Positions 9,101-17,298 are shown, numbered from the stretch's first letter. The stretch is 64,000 nucleotides of DNA from Chitinophaga solisilvae (GCF_009928525.1 NZ_JAABOK010000003.1:310001-374000); one strand, 5' to 3'. Made by a program: numbers and translations. Notes: generated by a model from the letters alone, not told the origin.

Positions 9101-9267
9101 CCACCATTGCCACTATGGGCAGCATGCTGCCTTTCCTGCTGGAAGCTGAACCGGAACCGTTCTGGTACCCGCTGGCGATAGGTACTACCGGTGGGCTGCT
9201 GTTCTCCTGGGTGGCGGTATTTGTAGTACTGCCCGTATGTATGTGGAAAAGCAACAGGAATGATTAA
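6178..9267 (+). CDS. RND-superfamily efflux permease
   Basis: 1029 residues, the usual length of AcrB/CusA proteins. One N-terminal helix (TVLIFSAACMLCLLLI) is followed by a large periplasmic porter domain (to about 330), a transmembrane block (about 335-540) with GLAVAFGIMIDHAVIIIDYY, a second porter domain, and a final block (about 865-1025) with FILLGGLVINAGIFIVHDF and TILLTTIATMGSMLPF. In TM4 the usual DD or DxA proton-relay pair is replaced by a single Asp in the phrase MIDH. No adaptor or outer-membrane channel lies next to it; it forms a two-gene unit with the XRE regulator. It is distinct from the pump starting at 116. Substrate unknown. Confidence 0.88.
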   Translation: MISPIRTVLIFSAACMLCLLLIPYLQVTQRPVMSTNTINISFSFTNAGPEEVEQYGTSVIESVCAQLPQLSSISSRSLNNAGTVALKFEDGADMQLKHFEVAALIRRHFRERPPGMSYPLLEDRSAEGDREEPQLVYTINGPGTAMTVSKDAQEFFAKELSLIQGVKKVSISNAGEARVVILFDRKKLLALHLQQTDIVAAIQERIKDSYPGAVSTTGADQLFIRLNAPLTDVEQLGDIPVSNKLQEVYYLKNIAAITTGEPDVTEYYRINGNNSVTISLLLHETGNMITVARKVRHCMNTIASGLPSGYNLSLRKDLAADLETELEKNQYRTLLAVSILLLSSFLFYRRWQHVLNLLLSLLVNVCLTLLLVYLLGIRIHMYTLSGLAVAFGIMIDHAVIIIDYYHQYRNRRVFMALLTATLATVMALLLVFLLPESEKVKLEDFAVIICISLFTSLITNLWFTVGLYNLFRPATAETARIKRSTRRLLQFVHGYAGCIAFLARRRKLFLCLLILAFGVPFFLLPDRWEKQEWYNEMNNAVIYHKQVKPVLDKWLGGSMGLFYRGMIRGGGQGGNGPDKLMVKARLPFGSDISMMNEIMLHMEAGIKNTQGITGFVTHISGGESGNIEITFADNAAIQGIPYAVKSRMISMAEQWGGVEWDIYGQGNAFSNSVNDARHSFSVMVTGYNYDEMLQQEQLLADKLLRHKRIQQVDINKPADNQRLLNLKIDNQQLALSRISNSALFKGLQQNTTEMQIASLKREDRTYPVLLQEQQARDYTSWHLMEGRNNINGKKIVKLNQLGRLVAQEITPDIAKIDRRYVGTVSFDYKGDASFGKKFLDKCLEEMKTEMPPGYAVKDNDEKEEAASALSRYWLILLLLAGNFIVCSMLFESLRQPFYILITVPASFIGLFLAFAFSGADFDQGGFAAFILLGGLVINAGIFIVHDFNKKRKSFANYNFALTKVIFNRGRTILLTTIATMGSMLPFLLEAEPEPFWYPLAIGTTGGLLFSWVAVFVVLPVCMWKSNRND

Positions 9268-9279
9268 TGGTCAGCAACA

Positions 9280-9307
9280 GGAAAGCCTGCATCATTGCAG
9301 GCTTTCC
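9280..9307 (+). terminator. Hairpin terminator after the RND pump
   Basis: A perfect 12-bp inverted repeat (GGAAAGCCTGCA / TGCAGGCTTTCC) with a four-base loop, 13 bp after the pump's stop codon and upstream of the convergent S41 gene end. It has no long T run, so it may act on both strands. Confidence 0.7.
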
Positions 9308-9405
9308 GTCAAAAATATTAATGGCTCCTTCCTTCCCATCTTTCTCTGAAAAATGCAATCATCTTTCCAATGTATTAGGCAATACCTGATGCCGTTATCC
9401 GGCGT

Positions 9406-10965
9406 TTACTCAGTGGTTACCTGCGCGCCGCTTTTCAGCCTGAATACGGACTTTATCATACCTGTTTTTTCAGGATGAATATTTACATCCTGCCATTGCA
9501 CAGGTGGTTGCAACAATTCCGGCAATGCCCTGCGTGCGCCTTTGCCTGCAATCAGGGCCAATGCGGCTTCCAGTCCCGGTTCTCCCCTTTCCCCGAAATT
9601 GTAGCGGGGATCGTCGTATACAGATACGGTGGCGGTCATGCCTTCATAATAGTCGCCCGCACCCTGTGCATTTACGTTGCTGAACAGGGCATAGTAAACT
9701 GTCAGGCTGCCGGTTTTTAACGGGAAAAATCCTACTGGTTTGCCGTAGGTCCGTACCGTGCCTGCATTACCTGCATGCACCCCTATAATCTGTGTTTCGA
9801 GGTAAGGGCTTAAACAGCTGATAAGCAGTTCCGCCGCCGATGCGGTTTCTTCGCTGACAATAAAAATAGCTTTCTTCAGTGCGCCTGGTCCGCTGACCTT
9901 ATTGAAGTACACGGTATTCCCTGCTTCGGTGTAATCGATATCGGCATAGGTTACGAGCTTGCCATTCTGGTAAAAAGGCAGTCCGTTGTTATCCAGTACC
10001 GGCTGGAGCTGCAGCAGGCTCGCCCGGCCCGACTGCATCAGCGCATTATAGCGTTCCTTTCTCATCACCTTTCCGTGTGCCGGCTGCGGCACTAAGAGGT
10101 TGGCGAATTTATCCAGTTCAGCAAGATTGCCACCGCCGTTATACCGGAGATCTATGATGATATCTGCTATTCCCTGGCGCGAAAAACCGGTCAGTATTTC
10201 ATCCAGGTCCCGGTAGGCGTGCGTTACGTCTATGAACTTCAGATATGCCAGGTAGCCGGTTTTATGGCCTGGCAAGGGCTCGAACAACGCGTCGCCGAGT
10301 ACCGGTTCAAAGTAATTGGTTCTGCTGTACAGCAGACTGAAATCCCTGGAAGTAGCGCCATCTGAGCAGGATAATGTCAGCCGGTTTTCTTCATTGAAAA
10401 TCTTTTCCACATACCTGTAATAGGCAGGGGATATTTCCACGGGCCTGCCATTAACGGCGAGTATGCGCATACCGCGCCTCATACCGGCCAGGGCGGCATC
10501 GCTGCCCTTTACAATGTATTTGATGCGCAGCTCCTGCTCTCCCATGGCTACCAGGCTGATACCAAACCGGCCGGATATATTCAGCATCCGGCTGCCGGCA
10601 TCTGTTTCTGCTTTATCTGCCTGACCGAAAACTGCGCTGTATTTAGGGAGGGATGGCCTTAACCGGTTAAATTCATAGGGCCTGCCGGTAGCGGGATTGA
10701 TAGCAATGCTGGTGATGGCAGATAGCTCTGCCTTGTAATTCAGCGAGCCATCGGCAGCCAGATATGGCGCTGTGTTGAATTGCTTCGGCAACTGATCGTT
10801 CCAGAGGTATACCTGCTTTGCATACAGGAAGATGGAATCGGCCAGCAGCGTGTTGGTGCGGTCTGCGACAGCCGGCGCCGGCGAATCTTTCCGGCAGGCA
10901 ATGATATACAGGAGTAATACAGGCACCCATAATTTTTTCCTGCTGTTACAAAAGGTTATCATCAT
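9406..10965 (-). CDS. S41-family (C-terminal processing-like) peptidase lipoprotein
   Basis: 519 residues. A lipobox near residue 24 (YIIAC) suggests a lipoprotein. A PDZ-like region (about 135-195: FGISLVAMGEQELRIKYIVKGSDAALAGMRRGMRILAVNG) precedes the S41 core with DIIIDLRYNGGG (about 265-280) and the catalytic-serine segment VSEETASAAELL (about 375). Family members cleave secreted or periplasmic proteins from their C termini. It is the last gene of a four-gene operon whose first two genes are pore-forming CDCL proteins, nine bases after the preceding gene. Since CDCL proteins are reported to need proteolytic activation, this enzyme could process them; that is inference. It could equally be a housekeeping S41 lipoprotein, common in this phylum. 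Confidence 0.85.
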   Translation of the reverse strand: MMITFCNSRKKLWVPVLLLYIIACRKDSPAPAVADRTNTLLADSIFLYAKQVYLWNDQLPKQFNTAPYLAADGSLNYKAELSAITSIAINPATGRPYEFNRLRPSLPKYSAVFGQADKAETDAGSRMLNISGRFGISLVAMGEQELRIKYIVKGSDAALAGMRRGMRILAVNGRPVEISPAYYRYVEKIFNEENRLTLSCSDGATSRDFSLLYSRTNYFEPVLGDALFEPLPGHKTGYLAYLKFIDVTHAYRDLDEILTGFSRQGIADIIIDLRYNGGGNLAELDKFANLLVPQPAHGKVMRKERYNALMQSGRASLLQLQPVLDNNGLPFYQNGKLVTYADIDYTEAGNTVYFNKVSGPGALKKAIFIVSEETASAAELLISCLSPYLETQIIGVHAGNAGTVRTYGKPVGFFPLKTGSLTVYYALFSNVNAQGAGDYYEGMTATVSVYDDPRYNFGERGEPGLEAALALIAGKGARRALPELLQPPVQWQDVNIHPEKTGMIKSVFRLKSGAQVTTE

Positions 10966-10974
10966 ACTTTTTCA

Positions 10975-11880
10975 CTAAAGGGAAATGAAGGAATAATCTG
11001 CCTGCAGATAGATTTTGTTGACCACGCCCTTTTCTGCGTTGTTCCGGAAGAATACAGAGATAAGCGCTTTATCACGTTTGCCGTTCCACTGGTAGCGCTC
11101 ACTGAATTTCCCTGTGTTGACAATACCTGAAACGGATGTATAGTCTTTTGCCTGCAGCCAGCTGTTAAGCTGCGTGGTGCTGATGATATTATGTATCCAT
11201 ACATAGGACTGTACGGGGGCCGTGCTGAACCACCGGAGGTCGGCACCTGTCAGCTGATCGCGGAAGAACTGATAGATGTTGTCATCCGGCGCAGCATAGT
11301 ATCCCTCGCCGCCTATCAAGCGGTTATCTTTAATAAAGTAGGCATACTCTTTAAACCCGCATTTGTTGCGGTAGTACAATACTTCTATCCCTTTCTGCTG
11401 ATGATAACGGGAGAAGAGTTCAAAAGGCTGACCAGGTTCCTGGCTGTTTATCTCTTTTTCCATCGCTAGCAGCGTGGATTTTTCCGTGCCTGTCAGCGCT
11501 ACTCCGAAGTTGGGAGCAATCACCTGGAATACGGTCTCCGCACTGCTTTCCTGCTGCCCGTTTTTCCGGATGGTTACTTCCATAGTGTAGGCGCCTTTGC
11601 TGTTTGCAGGCGCCTTCCAGGTAAAGGATGATGTAGCCAGCTCCTGTGTGAAGATAATATTGCCGGCTTGTTTGAGGGAATAGAAGAAGCGCACGGGCAA
11701 TGAACTGTCTTTCAATACTGCGGTGAATATAAGTGGTTGCCCTGGTACAACGGTGTCAGCTGATTTTTCTACGCGGATAACAGCTGTTTCCCTGGTTGCC
11801 GGTGTTTCGGTGGCATTATTTTTCTTGCAGGCAAATATGCCGGTGAGTAAAAGCAGTAAGGTCAACAAATAATTTTTCAT
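10975..11880 (-). CDS. Lipoprotein of unknown function in the CDCL operon
   Basis: 301 residues. Lipobox GIFAC gives Cys18. Residues 30-125 look like a single Ig-like beta-sandwich (IRVEKSADTVVPGQPLIFTAVLKD, FTWKAPANSKGAYTMEVTI). The remainder is a mixed region with tyrosine-rich segments (YYRNKCGFKEYAYFIKDN) that I do not recognise. It lies between the long CDCL gene (59 bp upstream) and the S41 peptidase (nine bp downstream). A self-protection (immunity) or accessory role is a guess based only on position. Confidence 0.7.
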   Translation of the reverse strand: MKNYLLTLLLLLTGIFACKKNNATETPATRETAVIRVEKSADTVVPGQPLIFTAVLKDSSLPVRFFYSLKQAGNIIFTQELATSSFTWKAPANSKGAYTMEVTIRKNGQQESSAETVFQVIAPNFGVALTGTEKSTLLAMEKEINSQEPGQPFELFSRYHQQKGIEVLYYRNKCGFKEYAYFIKDNRLIGGEGYYAAPDDNIYQFFRDQLTGADLRWFSTAPVQSYVWIHNIISTTQLNSWLQAKDYTSVSGIVNTGKFSERYQWNGKRDKALISVFFRNNAEKGVVNKIYLQADYSFISL

Positions 11881-11939
11881 CTCTCCTTAATTTAAAAGCA
11901 ATAAATACGGGGATGCATGTAGCATCCCCGTATTCAATA

Positions 11940-13562
11940 TCAGCGTCTTTTCGGTGCCAGCACTTTGTAGAAATCGCCCGGAAGCAATTCATACGTATGC
12001 TCATTGGTGGTTTCAGTTGTTTCTGTCATCGTCATGGTATCATCCGTATAGGTTCTGCTGATGGTGCTGAAATTTTTCAGCATCATCGGAACGCCCAGCG
12101 GTATGTTGGTACTTCTGAAAACATTATACCTGAAACCTTTTTCTTCTTTGGTATCTTCAGAATAACCGCCGCCGCCGTAAGGCGCGCCCATCACGTTGTA
12201 GATTACTTTTTTCAGCAGCCGGTGATTGAACCGCACATATAAAGGCGGATTGGTTGGCTGGGTAGCCAGGGCATCCGCATACGTACGGATATAAACGTTA
12301 CCCGTAGTATTGATTTCGTATCCCCATGGCTCTCCTCCGAAATTCGTACGCTGATCCTTTACATTTTCTGTCTCTATTCTGGCATAGATAGGATCTGTGT
12401 AAACGCTCACCCTGAAAGCCTGTTTCACCAGGCTGTGGTCATATAAATTACTCAGGGAGAAGTAAATAGGTACGCCGGGCTGATCTGCGGAAAATGTTCT
12501 GCCGGATTGCGCCAGCTGCACGAAAGCATCAAATCCGTTTACAGACTGTACTGTGGCGTTGCCGTCTGTTCCAACAAGAAACAGCCTCATGTCTGCCTGA
12601 TCTATAATTCTTTTTTCGCTTTCGGTAAGATAGCTGGAACCACTCACGAAGAGCGCCTTGTAGGCTTTGTTAAAGGCTTCGTAGGTAGATTCGTAGGAAG
12701 AATCAGATTCGATAGACATGATGCCCAGTCTGCCATAGGTGATAGAGCTGACGTAGGCAGGCGACAGGTCCTGCAGATCAGCAGGATTCACGGATGGATC
12801 CAGCAGGTTGCCGCCATCGGGTAAATCAACGTCGATGGTGAAGTTGCGCTGGATAAAGCGTACATAAACGCCGGAGCGTTTTGAAATCCGGTGTTCTTCG
12901 GTAGAAGAAGAGCTGGAGCTTTTATAGAACAAGGCTCTTGTATTTACATTGGAACCGAAGGCCAGCTTGAGTTCATCGTAGGAGGTGAAGCGCTCCATGC
13001 TGTACGAGTACGCTGCCAGCTGATTACCCAGCTGGTTATTGTACATGATATCTGAAATAAATTCCCGGGTGCCGGATAAGCTGATTTTGCTGATAGTGCC
13101 GCTTACCTTTTTGGCAGGGAAAGAAACAGATACTTTCAGGGGCTTTACTTTACTTTGATAGGTGGCGATAGGTTTAAAAGTCAGATCACTGACAGTGTTG
13201 CCCTGTATCAGCGATCCGGCGAAAGCCCTCTGCTGATGCGTGCTCTGTGAGATACTGATTTCATCGGCCACGCCGATCACTGTTTTCCCGAAGCCATCTG
13301 TCCAGATGCTGTCGCGGAGTTCTACAGTGCTTTCTTTCTGATTCCTGAACACATCATTGGCGGAAAACAACGCAGCATCGCCGGTCCCGAATTTCACCGT
13401 GCCGGCTCCATCAGGAATATAGTTGCGCGTAGTCAGGTCAATGACCGGTAGCGACGTGCGCGAAAAGGCCGCCAGCCGGTCATTGCTGATAACTTCGTTG
13501 TTCTTTTTACAGCCCGCCGTTATGAGTGCAAGAAATAGGATGAGTATTTGCTTGCTGGACAT
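11940..13562 (-). CDS. Long cholesterol-dependent-cytolysin-like lipoprotein (CDCL-L type)
   Basis: 540 residues. Lipobox ITAGC gives Cys18. The middle matches the thiol-activated cytolysin core: AGSLIQGN, PIATYQSKVKPLKVSVSFP, SPAYVSSITYGRLGIMSIES (compare the CDC phrase PVYVSSVAYGR...KLET), and the end of the core, FVQLAQSGRTFSADQPGVPIYFSLSNLYD. These are the signature strands of domains 1-3 that form the beta-barrel pore. After about residue 400 a Bacteroidota-specific C-terminal domain of about 140 residues replaces the cholesterol-binding domain 4; the tryptophan-rich undecapeptide is absent. Paired long and short CDCLs in Bacteroidota are described as a two-component pore-forming toxin acting on other bacteria after proteolytic activation (recalled literature). 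The short partner is eight bases upstream. Confidence 0.88.
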   Translation of the reverse strand: MSSKQILILFLALITAGCKKNNEVISNDRLAAFSRTSLPVIDLTTRNYIPDGAGTVKFGTGDAALFSANDVFRNQKESTVELRDSIWTDGFGKTVIGVADEISISQSTHQQRAFAGSLIQGNTVSDLTFKPIATYQSKVKPLKVSVSFPAKKVSGTISKISLSGTREFISDIMYNNQLGNQLAAYSYSMERFTSYDELKLAFGSNVNTRALFYKSSSSSSTEEHRISKRSGVYVRFIQRNFTIDVDLPDGGNLLDPSVNPADLQDLSPAYVSSITYGRLGIMSIESDSSYESTYEAFNKAYKALFVSGSSYLTESEKRIIDQADMRLFLVGTDGNATVQSVNGFDAFVQLAQSGRTFSADQPGVPIYFSLSNLYDHSLVKQAFRVSVYTDPIYARIETENVKDQRTNFGGEPWGYEINTTGNVYIRTYADALATQPTNPPLYVRFNHRLLKKVIYNVMGAPYGGGGYSEDTKEEKGFRYNVFRSTNIPLGVPMMLKNFSTISRTYTDDTMTMTETTETTNEHTYELLPGDFYKVLAPKRR

Positions 13563-13570
13563 GGGGCTAC

Positions 13571-14695
13571 TTATTTATTCGGAAGATTAACATTGAAAAC
13601 AGTGCTGTAAACAGAATGATCGCTCAGATAGCTCAGGGTGAAATACAGCGGGAATCCCGGTGTCTGGGAAGAGTAGTTCCCGCCGGACTGTATGTACTTC
13701 CTGAATTCATCGTAACCGTTAATAGCTTTGGTAATTTCATCGCCTTCACCACCAACGGTTTTCACCATGATGCTGGAGTGCTCGATGATCTCTTTGGTTT
13801 TGGCATCCACAGTAACGGTACCGCCAACGATGCCAGCTTTAAAGGCTACGTTGAAAGCGAATCTTACTTCATCATAGCTGTAATCAGATTCTACTTTCAG
13901 GATACCCATTCTTCCGTAGGTAACAGAACTTATGTACAGCGGTGAGTAAGGGCCTAAGGCAGCCGGGTTAACGGTAGAATCCAGCAGGTTGCCGCCATCC
14001 GGAATATCCATATCCAGGGTGAAGTTTTTCTGGATGAACTTAGCTACCAGACCTGTTCTTTTTTCTACCTTGTCTTTACCATAGGAAGCGCCTACAGAGA
14101 AAACGGAACCTACGTTAACGTTAGCGCCGAATGCGAGTTTCAGCTCATCGTAATAGGTGAACTGGTTCATGTCGAACTGAAAACCAGCGAGTTCAGTACC
14201 GGAAACATTGGTGAAGATGTTACCGATGAAATCCCTCGTAGCGGAGGCGCTGGGTTTGCTGATAACGCCGGAAACAGATTTACCGGGGGCAGAAATAGAC
14301 ACGGTAATGGGTTTCACTTTTGACTGATACGTGGCGATGGGCACATATTTCAGCGTAGCTACGCCGCTTGCCTGAATGAGGGAGCCCGGATAGATCAGCC
14401 TCAGCTGGTTGTCTGGAGCTACCTGTTCATTGGAAGAGAAAATCAGCGTTTTGCCGGCATTGCCCGCCCAGGCGCTGTCTCTGAGGAACTCAATTTCGCT
14501 TTTCTTATTGTTTTTCAGGATATCCTGTAAGCTAAGGCCACCACCGGTATTGATTGTTACCACCGGGGAAGGTACTTTTTTTAAATCGCTGAACCGGGTT
14601 ATTTGCTCAGGTGTCTCAACAGTTTGATCTTTCTTACATGAGCTAACAATAAAAGCGGAGCTAATGGCTACAAATAACAGATGTTTGATTTTCAT
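13571..14695 (-). CDS. Short cholesterol-dependent-cytolysin-like lipoprotein (CDCL-S type)
   Basis: 374 residues. Lipobox IVSSC gives Cys20. It carries the same cytolysin core as its neighbour: YPGSLIQASG, PIATYQSKVKPITVSISAPG, SPLYISSVTYGRMGILKVES, and YIQSGGNYSSQTPGFPLYFTLSYLSD, and stops right after the core (FNVNLPNK), so it lacks any fourth domain. This is the short form expected to make up most of the pore, with the long form as its partner. It is the first gene of the operon. Its promoter must lie in the 165 bp (14696-14860) shared with the divergent peptide gene, which contains nested inverted repeats. Target cells and activation are inferred from the family. Confidence 0.88.
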   Translation of the reverse strand: MKIKHLLFVAISSAFIVSSCKKDQTVETPEQITRFSDLKKVPSPVVTINTGGGLSLQDILKNNKKSEIEFLRDSAWAGNAGKTLIFSSNEQVAPDNQLRLIYPGSLIQASGVATLKYVPIATYQSKVKPITVSISAPGKSVSGVISKPSASATRDFIGNIFTNVSGTELAGFQFDMNQFTYYDELKLAFGANVNVGSVFSVGASYGKDKVEKRTGLVAKFIQKNFTLDMDIPDGGNLLDSTVNPAALGPYSPLYISSVTYGRMGILKVESDYSYDEVRFAFNVAFKAGIVGGTVTVDAKTKEIIEHSSIMVKTVGGEGDEITKAINGYDEFRKYIQSGGNYSSQTPGFPLYFTLSYLSDHSVYSTVFNVNLPNK

Positions 14696-14754
14696 TGTGA
14701 ATAATTAATCTGGTAATTAAAATAATAACGGGTTTTCAGGTACCTGACTCCTAT

Positions 14755-14806
14755 AGGGTATGCTAAAAATACAGCAGTAATACGTATACCCTCCTTCTGC
14801 TGTATT
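14755..14806. promoter_or_regulatory. Nested inverted repeats between the CDCL operon and the peptide gene
   Basis: Two interlocking dyads: AGGGTAT (14755-14761) with ATACCCT (14786-14792), and AATACAGCAG (14768-14777) with CTGCTGTATT (14797-14806). They cannot both form as hairpins at once. They sit in the only region that can hold the CDCL promoter, so they are candidate operator or attenuator sequences. Confidence 0.4.
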
Positions 14807-14965
14807 ATGCTTAGGTTAACTAACTTACTTGTAAAGTATAACTGATCTATTTGGCTGGAAATGAAGAGAGAGATTTTTTTTCACTGCCGGAAGAAAGTAC
14901 CTGAAATATTATTTATCTTCATAGATACCCGATATCTATTATTTATAATCCCTAAAAATCCCCGT

Positions 14966-15163
14966 ATGAAAAAAAAGCACAACGCCAGGAAAATTACCCT
15001 GAAAAAAATGACTGTAGCTCCGCTGAGTAACAATGCCCAGGCAGCCATTGAAGGCGGATCAAGAATCTTAACGCAGTACTGTCCTACTTTTAGAGATCTT
15101 ACCTGTCTTGACTGCATGCCTACTTATGTTTCCGGTTGCCCTGTCACTTATAACTGTGTATGA
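14966..15163 (+). CDS. Lanthipeptide-like (class I, Bacteroidota type) precursor peptide, orphan
   Basis: 65 residues from the ATG at 14966; an in-frame upstream ATG at 14861 gives an atypical hydrophobic extension and is rejected. The leader has the lysine-rich start and ITLKKMTVAPLSNNAQAAIEGG, ending in a double glycine at residues 30-31, the typical layout of class I lanthipeptide or GG-leader precursors in this phylum. The predicted core of 34 residues contains five cysteines (39, 47, 50, 58, 64) and many Thr/Ser, suitable for thioether rings or disulfides. No dehydratase, cyclase or peptidase-transporter gene is in the window, so maturation would need enzymes encoded elsewhere. It is divergent from the CDCL operon. 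Confidence 0.65.
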   Translation: MKKKHNARKITLKKMTVAPLSNNAQAAIEGGSRILTQYCPTFRDLTCLDCMPTYVSGCPVTYNCV

Positions 15164-15216
15164 TAGTGCAGGTAGTTCCATCGAAATTTTTCAGATCCGC
15201 GGTATGAGCAGGATAC

Positions 15217-15238
15217 TATCGTATAGGACTATACGATA
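15217..15238. repeat. Perfect 9-bp dyad
   Basis: TATCGTATA, a GGAC spacer, then TATACGATA. It lies 54 bp after the peptide gene and 20 bp before a stronger hairpin. Possibly part of the 3' end of that transcript. Confidence 0.45.
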
Positions 15239-15257
15239 ACTGTTATTGCCGGAAATC

Positions 15258-15286
15258 GTAAAGGCAGCCATACCGGCTGCCTTTAC
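15258..15286. terminator. Hairpin between convergent peptide and hydrolase genes
   Basis: A 12-bp perfect stem (GTAAAGGCAGCC / GGCTGCCTTTAC) with a five-base loop, between the convergent ends at 15163 and 15347. It lacks a clear T run but fits a bidirectional terminator. Confidence 0.6.
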
Positions 15287-15346
15287 GTGTTGTAAAGATG
15301 TCCGGATAACCTATGCTGGCCGGGCATCACATATTTTTATCATTTA

Positions 15347-16042
15347 CTATTTTCCCAGTTCTGCAGCTGCTTTCAGAATCAGTTCTGCTACTTCTTTGGG
15401 CCTTGTAGCCAGCGAAGCATGGCTGGTATCCAGCGAAATAGTAGTAGCTTTCATTCTTTCAGCCAGGAATTGCTGGGTGGCCGGAGGTATCATTCTGTCC
15501 TGCTCCGAAATCTGGTACCAGTTAGGCAGGTTTTTCCAGCCTGCGTTGGTTGGCTTGTCTTCAAAGCATTTGCCGGAAATAGGCTTCTGTGCTGCCGCCA
15601 TAACGGTGATAGAATCCTTGTCCAGATCCTGGCAGAAGCTCTCTCCGAATTTTTCTCTGTTGATCCACAGGAACCCGTACTTATCCGGCGCTATATTGGC
15701 GCCTCCCGGAGGCGGGTCGGTACGGCCCAGCAATATACCCAGGCTTTCTGTTACATCCGGTGCAAAGGCGGCGATAAATACCAACCCCACCACATTGGGG
15801 CATTTGCTGGCAGCTTCTGTAATTACAGCGCCACCATAGGAGTGCCCTACCAGCAAGGTAGGCCCTTCGAGGGATTCCGCCAGGCGGCGGACCGTTTCTG
15901 CATCATCTGCGAGAGAGGTTAACGGATGCTGTGAGGCTACTACCGTGTAGCCCGCACCATGCAGAATAGGAATGACACTGTGCCAGTGGCCACCATCTCC
16001 CCAGGCGCCATGTACTAATACGATGTTTACTTTGTTTGCCAT
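15347..16042 (-). CDS. Alpha/beta hydrolase (esterase/EstC-like)
   Basis: 231 residues from the ATG at 16042; the frame extends upstream to 16111, but the internal start MANKVNIVLVHGAWGDG begins the fold directly. Strand VNIVLVHGAWGDGGHW carries the oxyanion-hole HG; the nucleophile elbow is LLVGHSYGGAVI (Ser about residue 75), and the late SLDTSHASLATRP supplies the catalytic His. This is the small esterase/salicylate-esterase-like branch of alpha/beta hydrolases, usually cytoplasmic and with unknown natural substrate. No signal peptide. It is a single gene, convergent with the peptide gene and divergent from the glycosyltransferase. Confidence 0.85.
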   Translation of the reverse strand: MANKVNIVLVHGAWGDGGHWHSVIPILHGAGYTVVASQHPLTSLADDAETVRRLAESLEGPTLLVGHSYGGAVITEAASKCPNVVGLVFIAAFAPDVTESLGILLGRTDPPPGGANIAPDKYGFLWINREKFGESFCQDLDKDSITVMAAAQKPISGKCFEDKPTNAGWKNLPNWYQISEQDRMIPPATQQFLAERMKATTISLDTSHASLATRPKEVAELILKAAAELGK

Positions 16043-16230
16043 AATCCAATAATTTTTTACGGTTAGACAGATAATGACAACAATTCCCCGCCTGATTAAG
16101 TTCAGCAGCAAAACGTTAACAAATAATGAAGTAAAGTAGTTGTTAATCCCACCTCTCCCGTCAACAAATGCGCTCAGCAGTTGTTATCCATAAATCACCC
16201 TGAATCATAACCTCTAACCATTAAGGACTA

Positions 16231-17298
16231 ATGATAAATTATAAAATATCATTATGCACTGTCTGTATGAACCGCACCATGCATCTGAAGAAAACACTTC
16301 TGCAGAATATCATGGATAACAGGGAGTACCCGCAGGTGGAATTTGTGCTGCTGGACTATGGCTCCCGCGATGACCTCTACCCCTGGGCCAGAAAGGAACT
16401 GTCATCTTTTATAAACGACGGAAAGCTGGTCTACTGGCGTACTACCGCCCCCCGCCATTTTCATATGAGCCATTCCAAGAATATGGTGTTCCGCCTCGCT
16501 ACCGGCGATATACTATGCAATATAGATGCGGATAATTTTACCGGCGCCGGCTTCGCAGCCTATGTGAATGAGATGTTCAACCGGGAACCCGGTATCTTCC
16601 TTTCTCCTGTCGGTATAGGCCCCGGAAAAAAGTGGTGGGATGTACAGGGCAGGATTTGCCTGCGCCGCGAAGATTTCCTCCAATTCAGAGGCTACGATGA
16701 AAAAGTACTGGAATACGGCTATGAAGACCAGGATCTCAAACACCGGATGATAACCGGCGGCAGAAGAAAAATGCTGATTAAACCGGAACCCTTTCTGCAC
16801 GCTATCTGCCATGATGATGATATCCGTATTGCCGACGGACTGGCTGCCCGGAAAACAAAAGACATGTTCATCGCCTGCGCCGATAAAGCCTCTGAAATTA
16901 TTTACCTGCAGGAAAATAATATAGCAGAAAGATTCTATGTGCGGAAAGACTTACTCCGGCAGCAGGTCAGCAATGAAGACTGCATGCCGAAATATCTCTA
17001 CAACGGCAAATACGAAATGGCGGACAATGAAATACGGCTGTTCAGAAAGAATGGAGAAGCCTGGATGCAACTTTACATCTGCCCGGACGGGCAGCTGCAA
17101 TCCAGCGATAACCGCCGCTTTCATCGTATCGAAGCCGGCCCGCTCAGGGAAAATCTGCTGCTCCAGCGAGCCATCTACCTCGGAAGAAAAATATTTGATC
17201 TCAATAAAAAAAGTATTCATCCCGTAAATCCTGAAGGCTTCGGAAGAGGTGAAGTATCGAAAAATTTTTCGGAAGATATTATCCTGACCGATTGTTAA
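16231..17298 (+). CDS. Glycosyltransferase family 2-like protein
   Basis: 355 residues. An N-terminal GT-A fold begins with SLCTVCMNRTMHLKKTL, continues with VEFVLLDYGSRDDL and has ILCNIDADNF as the metal-binding DxD-type motif (about residue 93). The segment FRGYDEKVLEYGYEDQDLKHRM matches the galactosyltransferase C-terminal motif, in which the acidic ED is catalytic. The final 120 residues are an extra domain I do not recognise. It transfers a sugar from a nucleotide donor to an unknown acceptor, on the cytoplasmic side. It is followed after 63 bp by a histidine kinase on the same strand; no other glycan genes are next to it. Confidence 0.8.
   Translation: MINYKISLCTVCMNRTMHLKKTLLQNIMDNREYPQVEFVLLDYGSRDDLYPWARKELSSFINDGKLVYWRTTAPRHFHMSHSKNMVFRLATGDILCNIDADNFTGAGFAAYVNEMFNREPGIFLSPVGIGPGKKWWDVQGRICLRREDFLQFRGYDEKVLEYGYEDQDLKHRMITGGRRKMLIKPEPFLHAICHDDDIRIADGLAARKTKDMFIACADKASEIIYLQENNIAERFYVRKDLLRQQVSNEDCMPKYLYNGKYEMADNEIRLFRKNGEAWMQLYICPDGQLQSSDNRRFHRIEAGPLRENLLLQRAIYLGRKIFDLNKKSIHPVNPEGFGRGEVSKNFSEDIILTDC

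Noticed and set aside
14861..14965. Upstream in-frame extension of the lanthipeptide-like peptide
   Set aside because: The 35 extra residues are hydrophobic and unlike leaders; the lysine-rich start at 14966 matches the family.
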